Positions 52,977 through 61,306 of a stretch of DNA of 64,000 bases are shown here, piece by piece. The notes beneath the pieces are model-generated. The model was not told the DNA's origin. It saw nothing but the letters and a program-made list of their open reading frames with translations, and did no database searches. The position numbers and the translations under genes are program-made. Origin of the DNA: Pygmaiobacter massiliensis. Lineage in GTDB: Bacteria > Bacillota > Clostridia > Oscillospirales > Ruminococcaceae. The stretch is taken from assembly GCF_900199435.1 (NCBI RefSeq), contig NZ_OAML01000002.1:682001-746000 (forward strand), written 5' to 3'. Each line of letters begins with the position of its first letter. Position 1 is the first letter of the stretch.

Positions 52977-54064
52977 GCAAAGCAAACGTTTTTCTCCCCA
53001 GTTGCAGTGTTGGCACCGACTGCTATGAAGAGGTGCGTTATGTTACCCGCCGTTTTGGCAAAAAGGCTGTCGTCATTGGCGGCAAAACCGCAATGGAAAA
53101 AGGCCGCCCTGCACTGGAAGCATCTCTGGCTGGCACCGACCTTACCATCACTGATTTTGTTTGGTACGGCGATAATGCAACCTATGCAAATGCTGAGGCG
53201 TTGATGGCAACCCCGGCTGTGCAGGAAGCTGATATGATTTTCGGCATGGGCGGCGGTCGCGCCATCGACACCTGTAAGGTAGTCGCAACCCGTTTGGATA
53301 AACCGCTGTTCTCTTTCCCGACCATCGCTTCCAACTGCGCTCCCTGCACCGCCATTGCTGTTATCTACAAACAGGACGGCACGCTAGATGGCTACTTCTA
53401 CCCGCAGGAGCCGGCTGTGCATACCTTCATCAACACCAAAATCATCGCCGAAGCACCGGAAAAGCTGCTCTGGGCTGGCATTGGCGATGCGCTTTCCAAA
53501 GAATACGAAGTGCTGCTTGCCACCCGTGACAAAACACTTTCTCACACTCCGCTGTTGGGCAAACAGCTTGCCGGTGCCTGTGCAGAACCGCTGCTGCGCT
53601 TTGGTGCCAAAGCGCTGGAGGACTGCCGCTCGAACACTCCGTCTTATGAGCTGGAGCAGGTTGCACTGGACATTGTTATGAGCACCGGTCTGGTTTCCAA
53701 CTTCACTACCACGCCCGACGCTGACTATTACAACAGCAGTCTGGCACACGCTTTCTATAACGGCTCCACCGTTATTCCGGCAATCGAGCGTCATCTGCAC
53801 GGCGAAGTGGTCTCCTTTGGCGTATTGTTCTTGATGACCTACGACAAGCAGTATGCGCTGCGCGATGAGCTGATGGCTTTCAACCAATCCATCGGACTGC
53901 CCATCTGCCTTGCAGATCTGGAGCTGACCCCTGCTGACCTCGCACCGCTTGCCGCCAAAGCAAAAACAGTTACAGAGTGGCACTGCGCCCCCTACGAATT
54001 AACAGAGGCAGCCTTTATTGCAGCGGCGCTGGAATGCGACGAGGCAGGCAAAGCCAGAAAATAA
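52973..54064 (+). CDS. Iron-type alcohol dehydrogenase (GldA/HcxA-like)
   Basis: A 363-residue member of the iron-containing/glycerol dehydrogenase family. The NAD loop is FGMGGGRAIDTCKV, followed by FPTIASNCAPCTA. Metal ligands are expected in GDALSKEYE, SLAHAFYNGS and HLHGEVVSFG. It resembles E. coli YbdH/HcxA, a 2-oxoacid (hydroxycarboxylate) dehydrogenase, more than true glycerol dehydrogenase. With ilvE and the BASS carrier it may reduce branched 2-oxo acids to 2-hydroxy acids; that is inference. Confidence 0.82.
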   Translation: MSKANVFLPSCSVGTDCYEEVRYVTRRFGKKAVVIGGKTAMEKGRPALEASLAGTDLTITDFVWYGDNATYANAEALMATPAVQEADMIFGMGGGRAIDTCKVVATRLDKPLFSFPTIASNCAPCTAIAVIYKQDGTLDGYFYPQEPAVHTFINTKIIAEAPEKLLWAGIGDALSKEYEVLLATRDKTLSHTPLLGKQLAGACAEPLLRFGAKALEDCRSNTPSYELEQVALDIVMSTGLVSNFTTTPDADYYNSSLAHAFYNGSTVIPAIERHLHGEVVSFGVLFLMTYDKQYALRDELMAFNQSIGLPICLADLELTPADLAPLAAKAKTVTEWHCAPYELTEAAFIAAALECDEAGKARK

Positions 54065-54091
54065 TCTATTTCTCTTTTATAAGCCTTTTGT

Positions 54092-54137
54092 AAAAATCGG
54101 GCAGCACTTCTTTAGATGTGGCTGTCCGATTTTTTAT
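54092..54137 (+). terminator. Terminator of the ilvE operon
   Basis: Stem AAAAATCGGGCAGC (54092-54105) with GCTGTCCGATTTTTT (54121-54135), one mispair, and a T-rich end. Confidence 0.85.
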
Positions 54138-54168
54138 GCTTTTTATGCTGTACTGGGACTTTTGTGGG

Positions 54169-54197
54169 TTGAAGCGCTATCAAAATGCTGCTATAGT
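54169..54197 (+). promoter_or_regulatory. Promoter of the glycosidase gene
   Basis: TTGAAG (54169-54174), a 17-nt spacer and TATAGT (54192-54197). No catabolite-response element was recognised. Confidence 0.55.
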
Positions 54198-54247
54198 AAA
54201 AGAAACTTAAACTACACTTTCGCCACCTGTTTTTAAAGGAGCGTTAT

Positions 54248-55924
54248 ATGGAACATTCGATTGCATCCCGCTGGCAGCAGGAATACCCTCGCCCTCAGCA
54301 TAAGCGTAACAGCTTTTTCTGCTTAAACGGTGAATGGGAGCTGAACGGTGTACCCATTCAGGTTCCGTTTCCGCCCGAAGCACCTCTGGCACACTATCCG
54401 CTGCCACACGATGGTCAGCTTTGCTACCAAAAGCAATTTTCGCTGCCCACCGGCTTTGCACGTTCTACAGATCGCGTGCTACTGCATTTCGGCGCAGTCG
54501 ACCAAATCGCGGAAGTTGTGCTAAACGGGCAGTCGCTTGCACGGCATGAGGGAGGCTATCTGCCTTTTAGCGTAGATATTACCGAGGCTTTGCTGGACGA
54601 AAACCAACTGACTGTGAATGCACTGGATACCCTCTCGACCGACTACCCTTATGGCAAGCAGTGTAAAAATCGGGGCGGCATGTGGTACACCCCGGTCTCC
54701 GGCATCTGGCAAACGGTATGGTTAGAAGCGGTACCGCCCCATGCAGTCAACGCTGTGCGCATTACGCCCTCCCTTACCGGTATTGCGCTTTCGGTTGAAA
54801 CAGACGCGCCGGAATACACCATTGAGATTCCGTTGAAAGAGGGATTACTGCGACGCACCTTTGCGCAAAAGCAAATCGAGATTGACCTTTTAAAAGAGGA
54901 CGAAATTCCTCATCTTTGGACACCACAAGACCCATTTTTATATCCCCTTTTCATCGAAACTGACACCGACCGTATAGAAAGTTATTTTGCTTTGCGCACC
55001 GTACAGCTTCGTAGCATTGGCGCACAGCAATGCATCTGCCTGAATGGCGAGCCGCTTTTCTTGCACGGGGTGCTTGACCAGGGCTATTTTGCTGATGGCA
55101 TCTACCTGCCCGAGCAGCCGGTAGAATATGAACGCGATGTTGCACGTATGCAAGAGCTTGGTTTCAATCTGCTGCGCAAACACATTAAAGTAGAACCTGA
55201 AACCTTTTATTATGCGTGTGACCGCAGCGGAATGCTGGTACTGCAAGACATGGTGAACAGCGGCAGCTATCATTACTTAAAAGATACGGTATTGCCAACG
55301 CTGGGCTTTTTACGCCGCGCTGACCACACCGCCGGAGAAGAAAAGCGAAAAGCCTTTTTTGAGGGGCATGCACTTGCAACACAGCAGCATTTATATAATC
55401 ATCCTTGTATCGTCGGCTATACCATTTTTAACGAGGGATGGGGGCAGTTTGATGCTGATCGTATCTACCGCACCTGCAAAGCCGCTGACCCTACCCGCTT
55501 TTACGATGCCACCTCCGGCTGGTTCGCCCAACAGGAAAGTGACCTCGACAGCCGCCACTTGTATTTCCGCACCAAAGTAATGCGTGCCAGTAAGCGACCA
55601 CTGTTTCTTTCGGAATGCGGTGGATATGCCCGCCCTGTGCCTGGGCACCTGTTTCAGCCCAATGCAAAGTACGGTTACGGTACGGTAAAAACGCAAGAGC
55701 CTTTGACTGAAAAAATTACTGCACTCTACCGCAAAATGGTGCTGCCCTCTATTCCGTTAGGGCTTTGCGGTTGCATCTATACCCAGCTTTCTGATGTGGA
55801 AGACGAAATCAACGGCATGTATACTTACGACCGCAACGTTTGCAAGGTCGACACTGCCCAGATGCAGACAATTGCCAACGATATTTTTGCAGAGTTTTGC
55901 CACCATGTCAAACAACTAAAATAG
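54248..55924 (+). CDS. Glycoside hydrolase family 2 protein
   Basis: A 558-residue enzyme of the beta-galactosidase/glucuronidase family. It has the order jelly-roll sugar-binding domain (to about 160), Ig-like domain, then the TIM barrel. The acid/base is in YTIFNEGWGQF (Glu396) and the nucleophile in PLFLSECGGY (Glu456). No signal peptide is visible, so it acts inside the cell on imported oligosaccharides. It is shorter than LacZ and has no sugar transporter beside it. AAAGGAG is 7 nt before the ATG. Confidence 0.9.
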   Translation: MEHSIASRWQQEYPRPQHKRNSFFCLNGEWELNGVPIQVPFPPEAPLAHYPLPHDGQLCYQKQFSLPTGFARSTDRVLLHFGAVDQIAEVVLNGQSLARHEGGYLPFSVDITEALLDENQLTVNALDTLSTDYPYGKQCKNRGGMWYTPVSGIWQTVWLEAVPPHAVNAVRITPSLTGIALSVETDAPEYTIEIPLKEGLLRRTFAQKQIEIDLLKEDEIPHLWTPQDPFLYPLFIETDTDRIESYFALRTVQLRSIGAQQCICLNGEPLFLHGVLDQGYFADGIYLPEQPVEYERDVARMQELGFNLLRKHIKVEPETFYYACDRSGMLVLQDMVNSGSYHYLKDTVLPTLGFLRRADHTAGEEKRKAFFEGHALATQQHLYNHPCIVGYTIFNEGWGQFDADRIYRTCKAADPTRFYDATSGWFAQQESDLDSRHLYFRTKVMRASKRPLFLSECGGYARPVPGHLFQPNAKYGYGTVKTQEPLTEKITALYRKMVLPSIPLGLCGCIYTQLSDVEDEINGMYTYDRNVCKVDTAQMQTIANDIFAEFCHHVKQLK

Positions 55925-56033
55925 CATTTACGCACGGGAACTCGCTTTAGTACTCTTTTTGAAATCTGTGTTTTATAGAAAGCCCATACGGCACAGCAAT
56001 ACTTCTTTTCTAACATTTTATATTTTTCGTAAA

Positions 56034-56072
56034 AAAGCGAGCCGGTCGATATAATTTCGACCGGCTCGCTTT
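56034..56072. terminator. Bidirectional terminator between glycosidase and chemoreceptor genes
   Basis: A perfect stem of about 15-16 bp, AAAGCGAGCCGGTCGA with TCGACCGGCTCGCTTT, around a 7-nt loop. Confidence 0.88.
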
Positions 56073-56081
56073 ACTGTTTGT

Positions 56082-57755
56082 TTAATATGTAATCTTTTCT
56101 ACCATTTGTTTGAGAATTACCGCTTGTCCGTTCAATTCCTGGCAAGCAGCAGAGCTTTCTTCTGCGGTAGCACTGTTCTGCTGTACCACCTGAGAAATCT
56201 GCTCCAGCGCTAATGTCATCTGGTTCATTGCAGTTGCTTCCTGCTCAATCTGGTTGGTAATTTTGCCAATCAGTGAAGTGGTCTGGCAAGACTTATCAAT
56301 CACCTCACCGAGCGAATCTGCCGCACCCTCGACAATGCCGGAGCCGTTTTGTACCGCTTCGATGGTGGATTTAATGAGTGTCGCAGTTTCTTTAGCAGCC
56401 TCGGCAGATTTGCCTGCCAGGTTGCGTACCTCGTCCGCAACTACTGCAAAGCCCTTGCCGGCATCGCCTGCACGTGCAGCTTCTACTGCGGCGTTCAATG
56501 CCAGAATATTGGTCTGGAACGCAATGTCATCAATTGTCTTGATAATCTTTTCGATTTCATTCGATTTTTCTTCAATATCATGCATGGCAGAAAGCATCTG
56601 TGCCATCTGCTCGCTCTGGTGGTCAATTTTTTCTGCCACCTGTAGCGAAAAGCCGTTTACATTTGCGGCATGCTCGCTGTTTTCTTCAATTTGCCCATTA
56701 ATGGTCTGAATGGTTGCGGCAAGCTCTTCTACTGTAGAAGCCTGTTCGGTAGCGCCTTGGCTAAGCGCCATAGAGCCATCGGCGATTTGACTGGAACCTG
56801 CCTCTACCTGACCCGCAATAGCATTCATGTTAGAGAAGACTTCGCGCAGTTTAAAGTTGATTTGGCTAAGTGCGGAAAGAATATCACTATACTCGCCCAC
56901 ATACGATTCGCTGCAAGAAGAAGCGACCGAGAAATTGCCGTTGCTCATCTCAGTTAAAATACCGCAGAGATCTGCAATAATTTGCTGAGTGGTTTGCGCC
57001 ATCTGCATAAACGAGCGAGTCATTTGGGCAAGCTCGTCGTTTCCATTTGGCTGCAAGTCAATGTCAAAAGAGCCGCTTTCCATTGACCGTACCGCGCTCT
57101 CCATCTGCACCACATTTTTTGTAATGCCACGTGAAAGCTTTTTAAACAGCACCGTGCAAAGTGCGACACACGCTACACCAGTTACCAAAAGCGCAATCGT
57201 TGCCTGGTGTTTGATGGCAATGCTCTCCTGATATTTTTGCTCGGCCTGCTCATCAGAAGCATCGCCTACCGCTGAGAGTGCCGCAACAAATCGCTCTGAA
57301 ATCACATCGTTAAACGTGGTATTGTAAAAGGTCAACGCTTCTGCGCTTTGTCCTGCTTCTATCATGTCCATTAGGCGATAGGTTTCCGATTTTAAGTCGT
57401 CGAACGATGCCTGCATTTCCGCAATCATTTCAGGCTGGCCCAGTGTTTGGTTCATATCCTGAATCAATCCATCGATTTTGACAAACCGCTCGTCAAAATC
57501 TGCCACCTGCTCCTCAGTCACCTTATTGTCGTTGCTGATAAACGCCACCAAAATGCGTTTATTAATCGTCTGAATATCTTTTCGAATTTCCATCTGATTT
57601 TTGGTGTTTGCATATTGAATGCGATAGAAAGTATCCATGATATTGCTTGCATGGTTAAAAGAATTATAAGCCAGTGCTACCATCACCAATATCGAAACTA
57701 AAATGACTAGAAATACTGATTGAAACTTGTATTTAATCTTCATATTTTTCAACAT
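56082..57755 (-). CDS. Methyl-accepting chemotaxis protein
   Basis: A 557-residue transmembrane receptor. One helix near residue 12-30, a 150-residue extracellular four-helix-bundle-type sensor (4HB_MCP-like, [20 protein letters not shown]), a second helix near 185-205, HAMP, then a long coiled-coil signalling domain. The conserved hairpin tip [20 protein letters not shown] is intact. It ends in ITY with no CheR-docking pentapeptide. No che or flagellar genes are in the window. The ATG at 57755 has GGAGGA upstream; the frame extends to 57821 without ribosome-site support. Confidence 0.93.
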   Translation of the reverse strand: MLKNMKIKYKFQSVFLVILVSILVMVALAYNSFNHASNIMDTFYRIQYANTKNQMEIRKDIQTINKRILVAFISNDNKVTEEQVADFDERFVKIDGLIQDMNQTLGQPEMIAEMQASFDDLKSETYRLMDMIEAGQSAEALTFYNTTFNDVISERFVAALSAVGDASDEQAEQKYQESIAIKHQATIALLVTGVACVALCTVLFKKLSRGITKNVVQMESAVRSMESGSFDIDLQPNGNDELAQMTRSFMQMAQTTQQIIADLCGILTEMSNGNFSVASSCSESYVGEYSDILSALSQINFKLREVFSNMNAIAGQVEAGSSQIADGSMALSQGATEQASTVEELAATIQTINGQIEENSEHAANVNGFSLQVAEKIDHQSEQMAQMLSAMHDIEEKSNEIEKIIKTIDDIAFQTNILALNAAVEAARAGDAGKGFAVVADEVRNLAGKSAEAAKETATLIKSTIEAVQNGSGIVEGAADSLGEVIDKSCQTTSLIGKITNQIEQEATAMNQMTLALEQISQVVQQNSATAEESSAACQELNGQAVILKQMVEKITY

Positions 57756-57786
57756 TCTTTTTCCTCCACCATTCCTGTTAAATACG

Positions 57787-57816
57787 ATGATAGCATTTTC
57801 GACATAATTTTGCCAA
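57787..57816 (-). promoter_or_regulatory. Promoter of the chemoreceptor gene
   Basis: Reading leftward, TTGGCA (57816-57811), an 18-nt spacer and TATCAT (57792-57787). It does not resemble a sigma-D flagellar promoter. Confidence 0.45.
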
Positions 57817-57986
57817 TTCAAATAAGTTATGACATGTATACAAAAATAGAATCGCTTTCATTGCATAGTTCGAGTAAAAAATTGGTGCCTGTGTGGCGCG
57901 AAAACGCTTATCCACGCCTTCCTCATACTGCTTTTTATATTGCTGCATCAGTTAACGCTAGTTGCACTTTATAAAAAGGGAAAAAG

Positions 57987-58029
57987 AAAAACCGCAGAGG
58001 CTAGCTGTTTTGCTGAACTCTGCGGTTTT
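57987..58029 (-). terminator. Former terminator of the host tRNA gene
   Basis: A perfect 12-bp stem, AAAACCGCAGAG with CTCTGCGGTTTT, followed leftward by TTTTTCTTTTT. It begins 4 nt after the tRNA CCA end at 58034, which fits the original tRNA transcript terminator left on the host side of the insertion. Confidence 0.7.
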
Positions 58030-58033
58030 GTTT

Positions 58034-58060
58034 TGGAGCAGATAGCGGGAATCGAACCCG
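58034..58060 (-). other. Attachment site: 3' end of a tRNA gene (probably tRNA-Gly)
   Basis: Reading leftward, CGGGTTCGATTCCCG (T arm) is followed by CTATCTGCTCCA, an acceptor 3' strand with a T discriminator and encoded CCA. A T discriminator with GC at the acceptor end fits tRNA-Gly. No tRNA body precedes it; the sequence to the right does not fold into D and anticodon arms. It is therefore a duplicated core left by integration, with the restored full tRNA expected at the far right end of the element, outside the window. Confidence 0.75.
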
Positions 58061-58114
58061 AAAACAAACGCTTAATAAAGCCGTTTTAACAGTGCTGACG
58101 AATCACTGACGAAA

Positions 58115-59134
58115 TTAGAAATCAAATTGATTTAGCTTAGCTGCTGCATTATCCAAGCGCCCAGAACGCCAATCTGTATAAATGTCCATCGTTGTGCTGA
58201 TGTTCGCATGACCTAAAATATGCTGTACGTCTTTTGGCTCTAGTCCGGCCTCAAAGCAGATTGTGGCAAAGGCGTGCCGAAGCTGATGAAACGTTGCATT
58301 CACTCCGGTCGCCCTACTATATCGCTTAATCTTCATCAACAAATGGCTTTCCGTTATAATGCTACCATCTGGCTCTGCGAATATTCTTCCGCTTTTTTTC
58401 CTGCGAAGCTTTAAATTTTTGGAAAGCTTGTCCAGCAATGGCACGGTACGTTCTCCGGCCTTTGTTTTTGGCGATTTCACAAAAGCTCCAAGCTGGGTAT
58501 AGGTGACTGACTTGTTTACGTTTATTATTTTATTCTCCCAGTCTATATCGCTCCACTCTATTGCCAATGCTTCACCGCGGCGCATACCAGTATAAAGTAA
58601 AAAGAAAAAGAAGTCTCCGAATGGAACGTCCGTGTTTTCCTTTATAATATCTATTTGGGACTGATTGGGAGATACGCGCTTTTTTCTCGGCAGGCTACGC
58701 GGCACTTTTACCAGTGCCGCCGGGTTGTTGTAGCAGTTATAGTCTATACACGCCTTTTGAAAAATCATTTGTAAAACATTCAAGTTGTTGCAAACAGTTT
58801 TATATGATAAGCCTTTAGCAACAAACGTATTTACGTATGCCGCACAATCTTGTGTGGTAATATCTTTAAATGGTATCCCGCGAAAATAGTTAACTGCTTT
58901 ATTGTATGCAGACACATAGCCGCCTTCCCATGTCTTGGCGGTGACACGCTCTTCGGTTTCCGTGTACCAGGCATCGGCTATAACGTCAAATAAAACTCCT
59001 GTTTCCTTTTTTTCTTGAAAGCTTTTAATTTTGCGTAACAGTTCTTTTTCCGTTCTACCGTAAAAATGGTGTCCGTCAACTACTTTCTCCATTCGTCCAT
59101 CTTTACGCATTTTAATGTCTGTTTTTTTTGCCAT
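58115..59134 (-). CDS. Tyrosine-family site-specific integrase
   Basis: A 339-residue phage-type integrase. An N-terminal arm-binding part and SAM-like domain lead to the catalytic domain. All active-site residues are visible: Arg185 in TGMRRGEAL, Lys in KTKAGERTV, HQLRHAF (His283, Arg286), LGHANIST (His309) and the nucleophile Tyr319 in TTMDIYTD. The ATG at 59134 with AGAGGTG upstream is preferred to the GTG at 59146. It reads toward the tRNA-derived attachment site 55 nt away. Confidence 0.95.
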   Translation of the reverse strand: MAKKTDIKMRKDGRMEKVVDGHHFYGRTEKELLRKIKSFQEKKETGVLFDVIADAWYTETEERVTAKTWEGGYVSAYNKAVNYFRGIPFKDITTQDCAAYVNTFVAKGLSYKTVCNNLNVLQMIFQKACIDYNCYNNPAALVKVPRSLPRKKRVSPNQSQIDIIKENTDVPFGDFFFFLLYTGMRRGEALAIEWSDIDWENKIINVNKSVTYTQLGAFVKSPKTKAGERTVPLLDKLSKNLKLRRKKSGRIFAEPDGSIITESHLLMKIKRYSRATGVNATFHQLRHAFATICFEAGLEPKDVQHILGHANISTTMDIYTDWRSGRLDNAAAKLNQFDF

Positions 59135-59149
59135 TATTTTTTTCACCTC

Positions 59150-59179
59150 TTGCTAAGCCTACCACAGAGGTGATACAAT
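59150..59179 (+). promoter_or_regulatory. Possible promoter of a small RNA
   Basis: TTGCTA (59150-59155), an 18-nt spacer and TACAAT (59174-59179), pointing away from the integrase start. Confidence 0.4.
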
Positions 59180-59185
59180 ACAGTT

Positions 59186-59258
59186 GTGGACTGCGTATCC
59201 TTCTGGGTAAGCTGTTCTTTATGTCCCCTGCCGGTTGCGCCCGGTGGGGGATTTTTTT
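59186..59258 (+). ncRNA. Possible small RNA ending in an intrinsic terminator
   Basis: About 73 nt between the promoter-like sequence and a terminator hairpin (CCCCTGCCGG with CCGGTGGGGG, one mispair) plus T7 at about 59224-59257. No reading frame with a ribosome site fits, and no rightward gene precedes the terminator, so the terminator has no other evident use. The two neighbouring genes both point leftward, so the RNA would be antisense to neither coding region. Confidence 0.4.
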
Positions 59259-59260
59259 GT

Positions 59261-60490
59261 TTAATAAATTGGTGCGCGCTCAAGAAATTCAATTAAATAT
59301 AAAATAGATACCATGCTAAGAGGAACTAATACCAATGCCTTGCGAATTGGCGTGCGTAATTTGTCTGCAATGGATAGGTGCACAAACGGCAAACACAAAG
59401 CGTATCGGGGCGCGCTTAGCAGCCATGTGGCACCGTCCACTAGCGCAATATAAGCCAATGAGTAAAATCCTAAATGAGTAGGCACCTTTTTTGAACCCCA
59501 CCAAGTCGATATCAATTGCGCCATGATTACTAAGACAGCCATCAACGAAACCAGAACCGCAAATTTTATATTGTCTTTTAGCCCACCCCAAAAATATTCT
59601 TGATGATATTTTATAGTGTTACAAAAAATCCCCAGTCCTTGCCCCCAATGGTCACGCTGAAATTCAGAATACGCCAACCAATTTCCATACACTTTAAAAT
59701 TAATCAGTAAATACGTTGCAATGCCTAATACCGGCCCGCTTGCTGACACAAGATAAGTTCCCCACCGTGCAATTCCACTTTTATTTTTAAATCCTTGAGC
59801 GGCCATTATTATTGCAGGAACAGCCAGCAATACGCCTGGACTGCGCGTTAATGCCGCCGCATAGCTAGCAATTACAAAAACCCAAAGCTTTCTGCTTTGA
59901 AGCGCCCAAAGCGATACCATGCATAAAGCAAAAAACAAGCTTTCCGTCATTGGAGATAAAAAGAAAAATGCGCCCGGAGATACCAATAATAAAATCAATG
60001 CAAGTTTTGATGTGGGTTGATCATAATATTTTGATGCTACCACATAAAACATTGTCATTCCAACGATAAATATTGGAATTTGCAAAAGAGTGCCTAATAC
60101 ATACCATCCAATAGGGATGATAAAATGCACAAGCTTTAGTAGCAGCGGCCACAGTGGAAAGAACGCAATCATTAACTCTTGCTCGTGGAAAGCTTCGCCG
60201 GTACCATATCCAAACTGTGCGATATTAACGTAATGGTTCACATCAAGCTGGATAAAAACGTCTTTAAGCGATTCATCTAAAGTATAGCTTGGGTTTTTTA
60301 GCATTGCGTAAAGAAATATAAACGCTACCCATGCCACGCTTACAATCGCCATCAAAGCCGAAACCGTTTTCCAGTCTAATTTATCATCCGATGTATTCGG
60401 CGCATCTTCTGGCTTAAATAAACGGATAGTAAATCGATATATGCAAAGCAAAAATATAATACCAGATAGCACTGGCAAAATTAATTTCAT
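59261..60490 (-). CDS. PIG-V-like membrane glycosyltransferase (element cargo)
   Basis: A 409-residue integral membrane protein with about ten helices. The pattern resembles the PIG-V/mannosyltransferase families that use polyprenyl-phosphate sugars: an acidic pair after the first helices (FIQLDVNHYVNIAQFG), AFFPLWPLLLKL, LLVSPGAFFFLSPMTESLFF and ALTRSPGVLLAVPAI. The sugar and acceptor are unknown. Lying between integrase and immunity genes with its own GGAGGG site, it looks like a cargo gene changing the host surface. Confidence 0.75.
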   Translation of the reverse strand: MKLILPVLSGIIFLLCIYRFTIRLFKPEDAPNTSDDKLDWKTVSALMAIVSVAWVAFIFLYAMLKNPSYTLDESLKDVFIQLDVNHYVNIAQFGYGTGEAFHEQELMIAFFPLWPLLLKLVHFIIPIGWYVLGTLLQIPIFIVGMTMFYVVASKYYDQPTSKLALILLLVSPGAFFFLSPMTESLFFALCMVSLWALQSRKLWVFVIASYAAALTRSPGVLLAVPAIIMAAQGFKNKSGIARWGTYLVSASGPVLGIATYLLINFKVYGNWLAYSEFQRDHWGQGLGIFCNTIKYHQEYFWGGLKDNIKFAVLVSLMAVLVIMAQLISTWWGSKKVPTHLGFYSLAYIALVDGATWLLSAPRYALCLPFVHLSIADKLRTPIRKALVLVPLSMVSILYLIEFLERAPIY

Positions 60491-60524
60491 ATGTCCCTCC
60501 TCTCACTATTAAGCTTGCTTAAGA

Positions 60525-60743
60525 TTATCTTCCATAACCCGCCTCAAGCTCATCGTGTATTACTGGCTCTTCATTAAAAAAATGGTCTTTTTTGATATGC
60601 ATAAGCTCATGCTCTGCTGCACATCTTTGGCATTCTGGCGATAATACCGTATTTACAAATACAAAAAAATCATCTTCTATTTTCACCACATTGCCGCGCA
60701 CCCGCGCCGGAAGCTCTATTCCTTTAATGTAAATATCATTCAC
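60525..60743 (-). CDS. Mini ImmA/IrrE-type metallopeptidase
   Basis: A 72-residue protein with the zinc-protease motif HELMHIKKDH (HExxH at 45-49). ImmA-type proteases cleave phage repressors after a stress signal. Most are twice as long, so this is a short form lacking usual C-terminal parts. It starts at GTG only 6 nt behind the repressor stop, the usual repressor-immA pairing. The start is weakly supported, as only a GGGGAAG is nearby. Confidence 0.75.
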   Translation of the reverse strand: MNDIYIKGIELPARVRGNVVKIEDDFFVFVNTVLSPECQRCAAEHELMHIKKDHFFNEEPVIHDELEAGYGR

Positions 60744-60749
60744 CGACTA

Positions 60750-61115
60750 TCACTTCCCCAAATAAGCCTCAATGATTTTCACTGCTTTTTCAACGTCCTC
60801 TTTGGTTGCGCCTTTAGCCAAACTAAAAAGCATTTTCATTTCCGGCCTTGTTTTTAATAATTCAAGATACTCTGTAAGCTCTTCGTCACCATTGACGAGG
60901 GGCTTTTCTTTTTCTTCGCTACCAAGCAAGTAATCGACGGTGACTTCAAAATAGTCTGCTATTTTAGACAACGTTTCGACTGACAAGGTTTGTTTCCTGC
61001 CCATTTTCAAATCTGTCATCATGCCTCTACTAAGTCCTATGTCGTTACACATTTTACCCGGCTTAATTCCCTTTTCCTCGCAAAGTGAAAACAATATGTC
61101 GTACAAGTTGTGCAT
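60750..61115 (-). CDS. CI-like XRE-family repressor
   Basis: A 121-residue regulator. The HTH covers about 6-60: ILFSLCEEKGIKPGKMCNDI, GLSRGMMTDLKMGRKQTLSV and ETLSKIADYFEVTVDYLLG. The C-terminal 60 residues are charged and helical without a LexA-type peptidase. Control by ImmA cleavage fits the gene behind it. The ATG at 61115 has AGGAG 9 nt upstream. It faces the Cro-like gene across an array of GTAC-centred sites. Confidence 0.9.
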   Translation of the reverse strand: MHNLYDILFSLCEEKGIKPGKMCNDIGLSRGMMTDLKMGRKQTLSVETLSKIADYFEVTVDYLLGSEEKEKPLVNGDEELTEYLELLKTRPEMKMLFSLAKGATKEDVEKAVKIIEAYLGK

Positions 61116-61120
61116 ATTAC

Positions 61121-61273
61121 AGTACTCCTTTTGTGCAGTTAGCCAAAAGTACTTTGAAAAGTGAAAGTACCATTGACTTGTACTTGCAGAAGTACTATAA
61201 TTCAATCACGGAAGTACTTTCGCAAGTATTAATTTCAGTTAGCACCTTTATATTAGTACTTATTGACGTACTT
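61121..61273. promoter_or_regulatory. Array of AAGTACTT-type operators
   Basis: Eight GTAC-centred sites, most extended to AAGTACT or AGTACTT, lie at about 61121, 61146 (perfect AAAGTACTTT), 61164, 61180, 61190, 61212 (AAGTACTT), 61255 and 61268. A ninth GTAC lies inside the repressor gene at 61101. The spacing is uneven. They cover both promoters of this switch and are the likely repressor and Cro sites. Confidence 0.8.
61173..61201 (+). promoter_or_regulatory. Rightward lytic promoter (PR-like)
   Basis: TTGACT (61173-61178), a 17-nt spacer and TATAAT (61196-61201). GTAC operators sit in the spacer and next to the -10 box. Confidence 0.75.
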
Positions 61274-61278
61274 GTCAA
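61250..61278 (-). promoter_or_regulatory. Leftward repressor promoter
   Basis: Reading leftward, TTGACA (61278-61273), a 17-nt spacer and TAATAT (61255-61250). Two GTAC operators fill the spacer. It fires toward the PR-like promoter, so the two transcripts collide. Confidence 0.7.
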
Positions 61279-61306
61279 CCTTTATACAAAAGAAAGGAGG
61301 ATTTTT

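Noticed and set aside
56082-57755. Part of a chemotaxis or flagellar locus
   Set aside because: The receptor gene stands alone; no che or fli genes lie in the window.
58034-58110. Complete tRNA gene
   Set aside because: Only the T arm and acceptor 3' strand are present; the sequence to the right does not give D or anticodon arms and the T stem has one mismatch.
61085-61306. Upstream extension of the Cro-like frame
   Set aside because: It runs through the operator array and both promoters; the TTG at 61307 has an AAAGGAGG.
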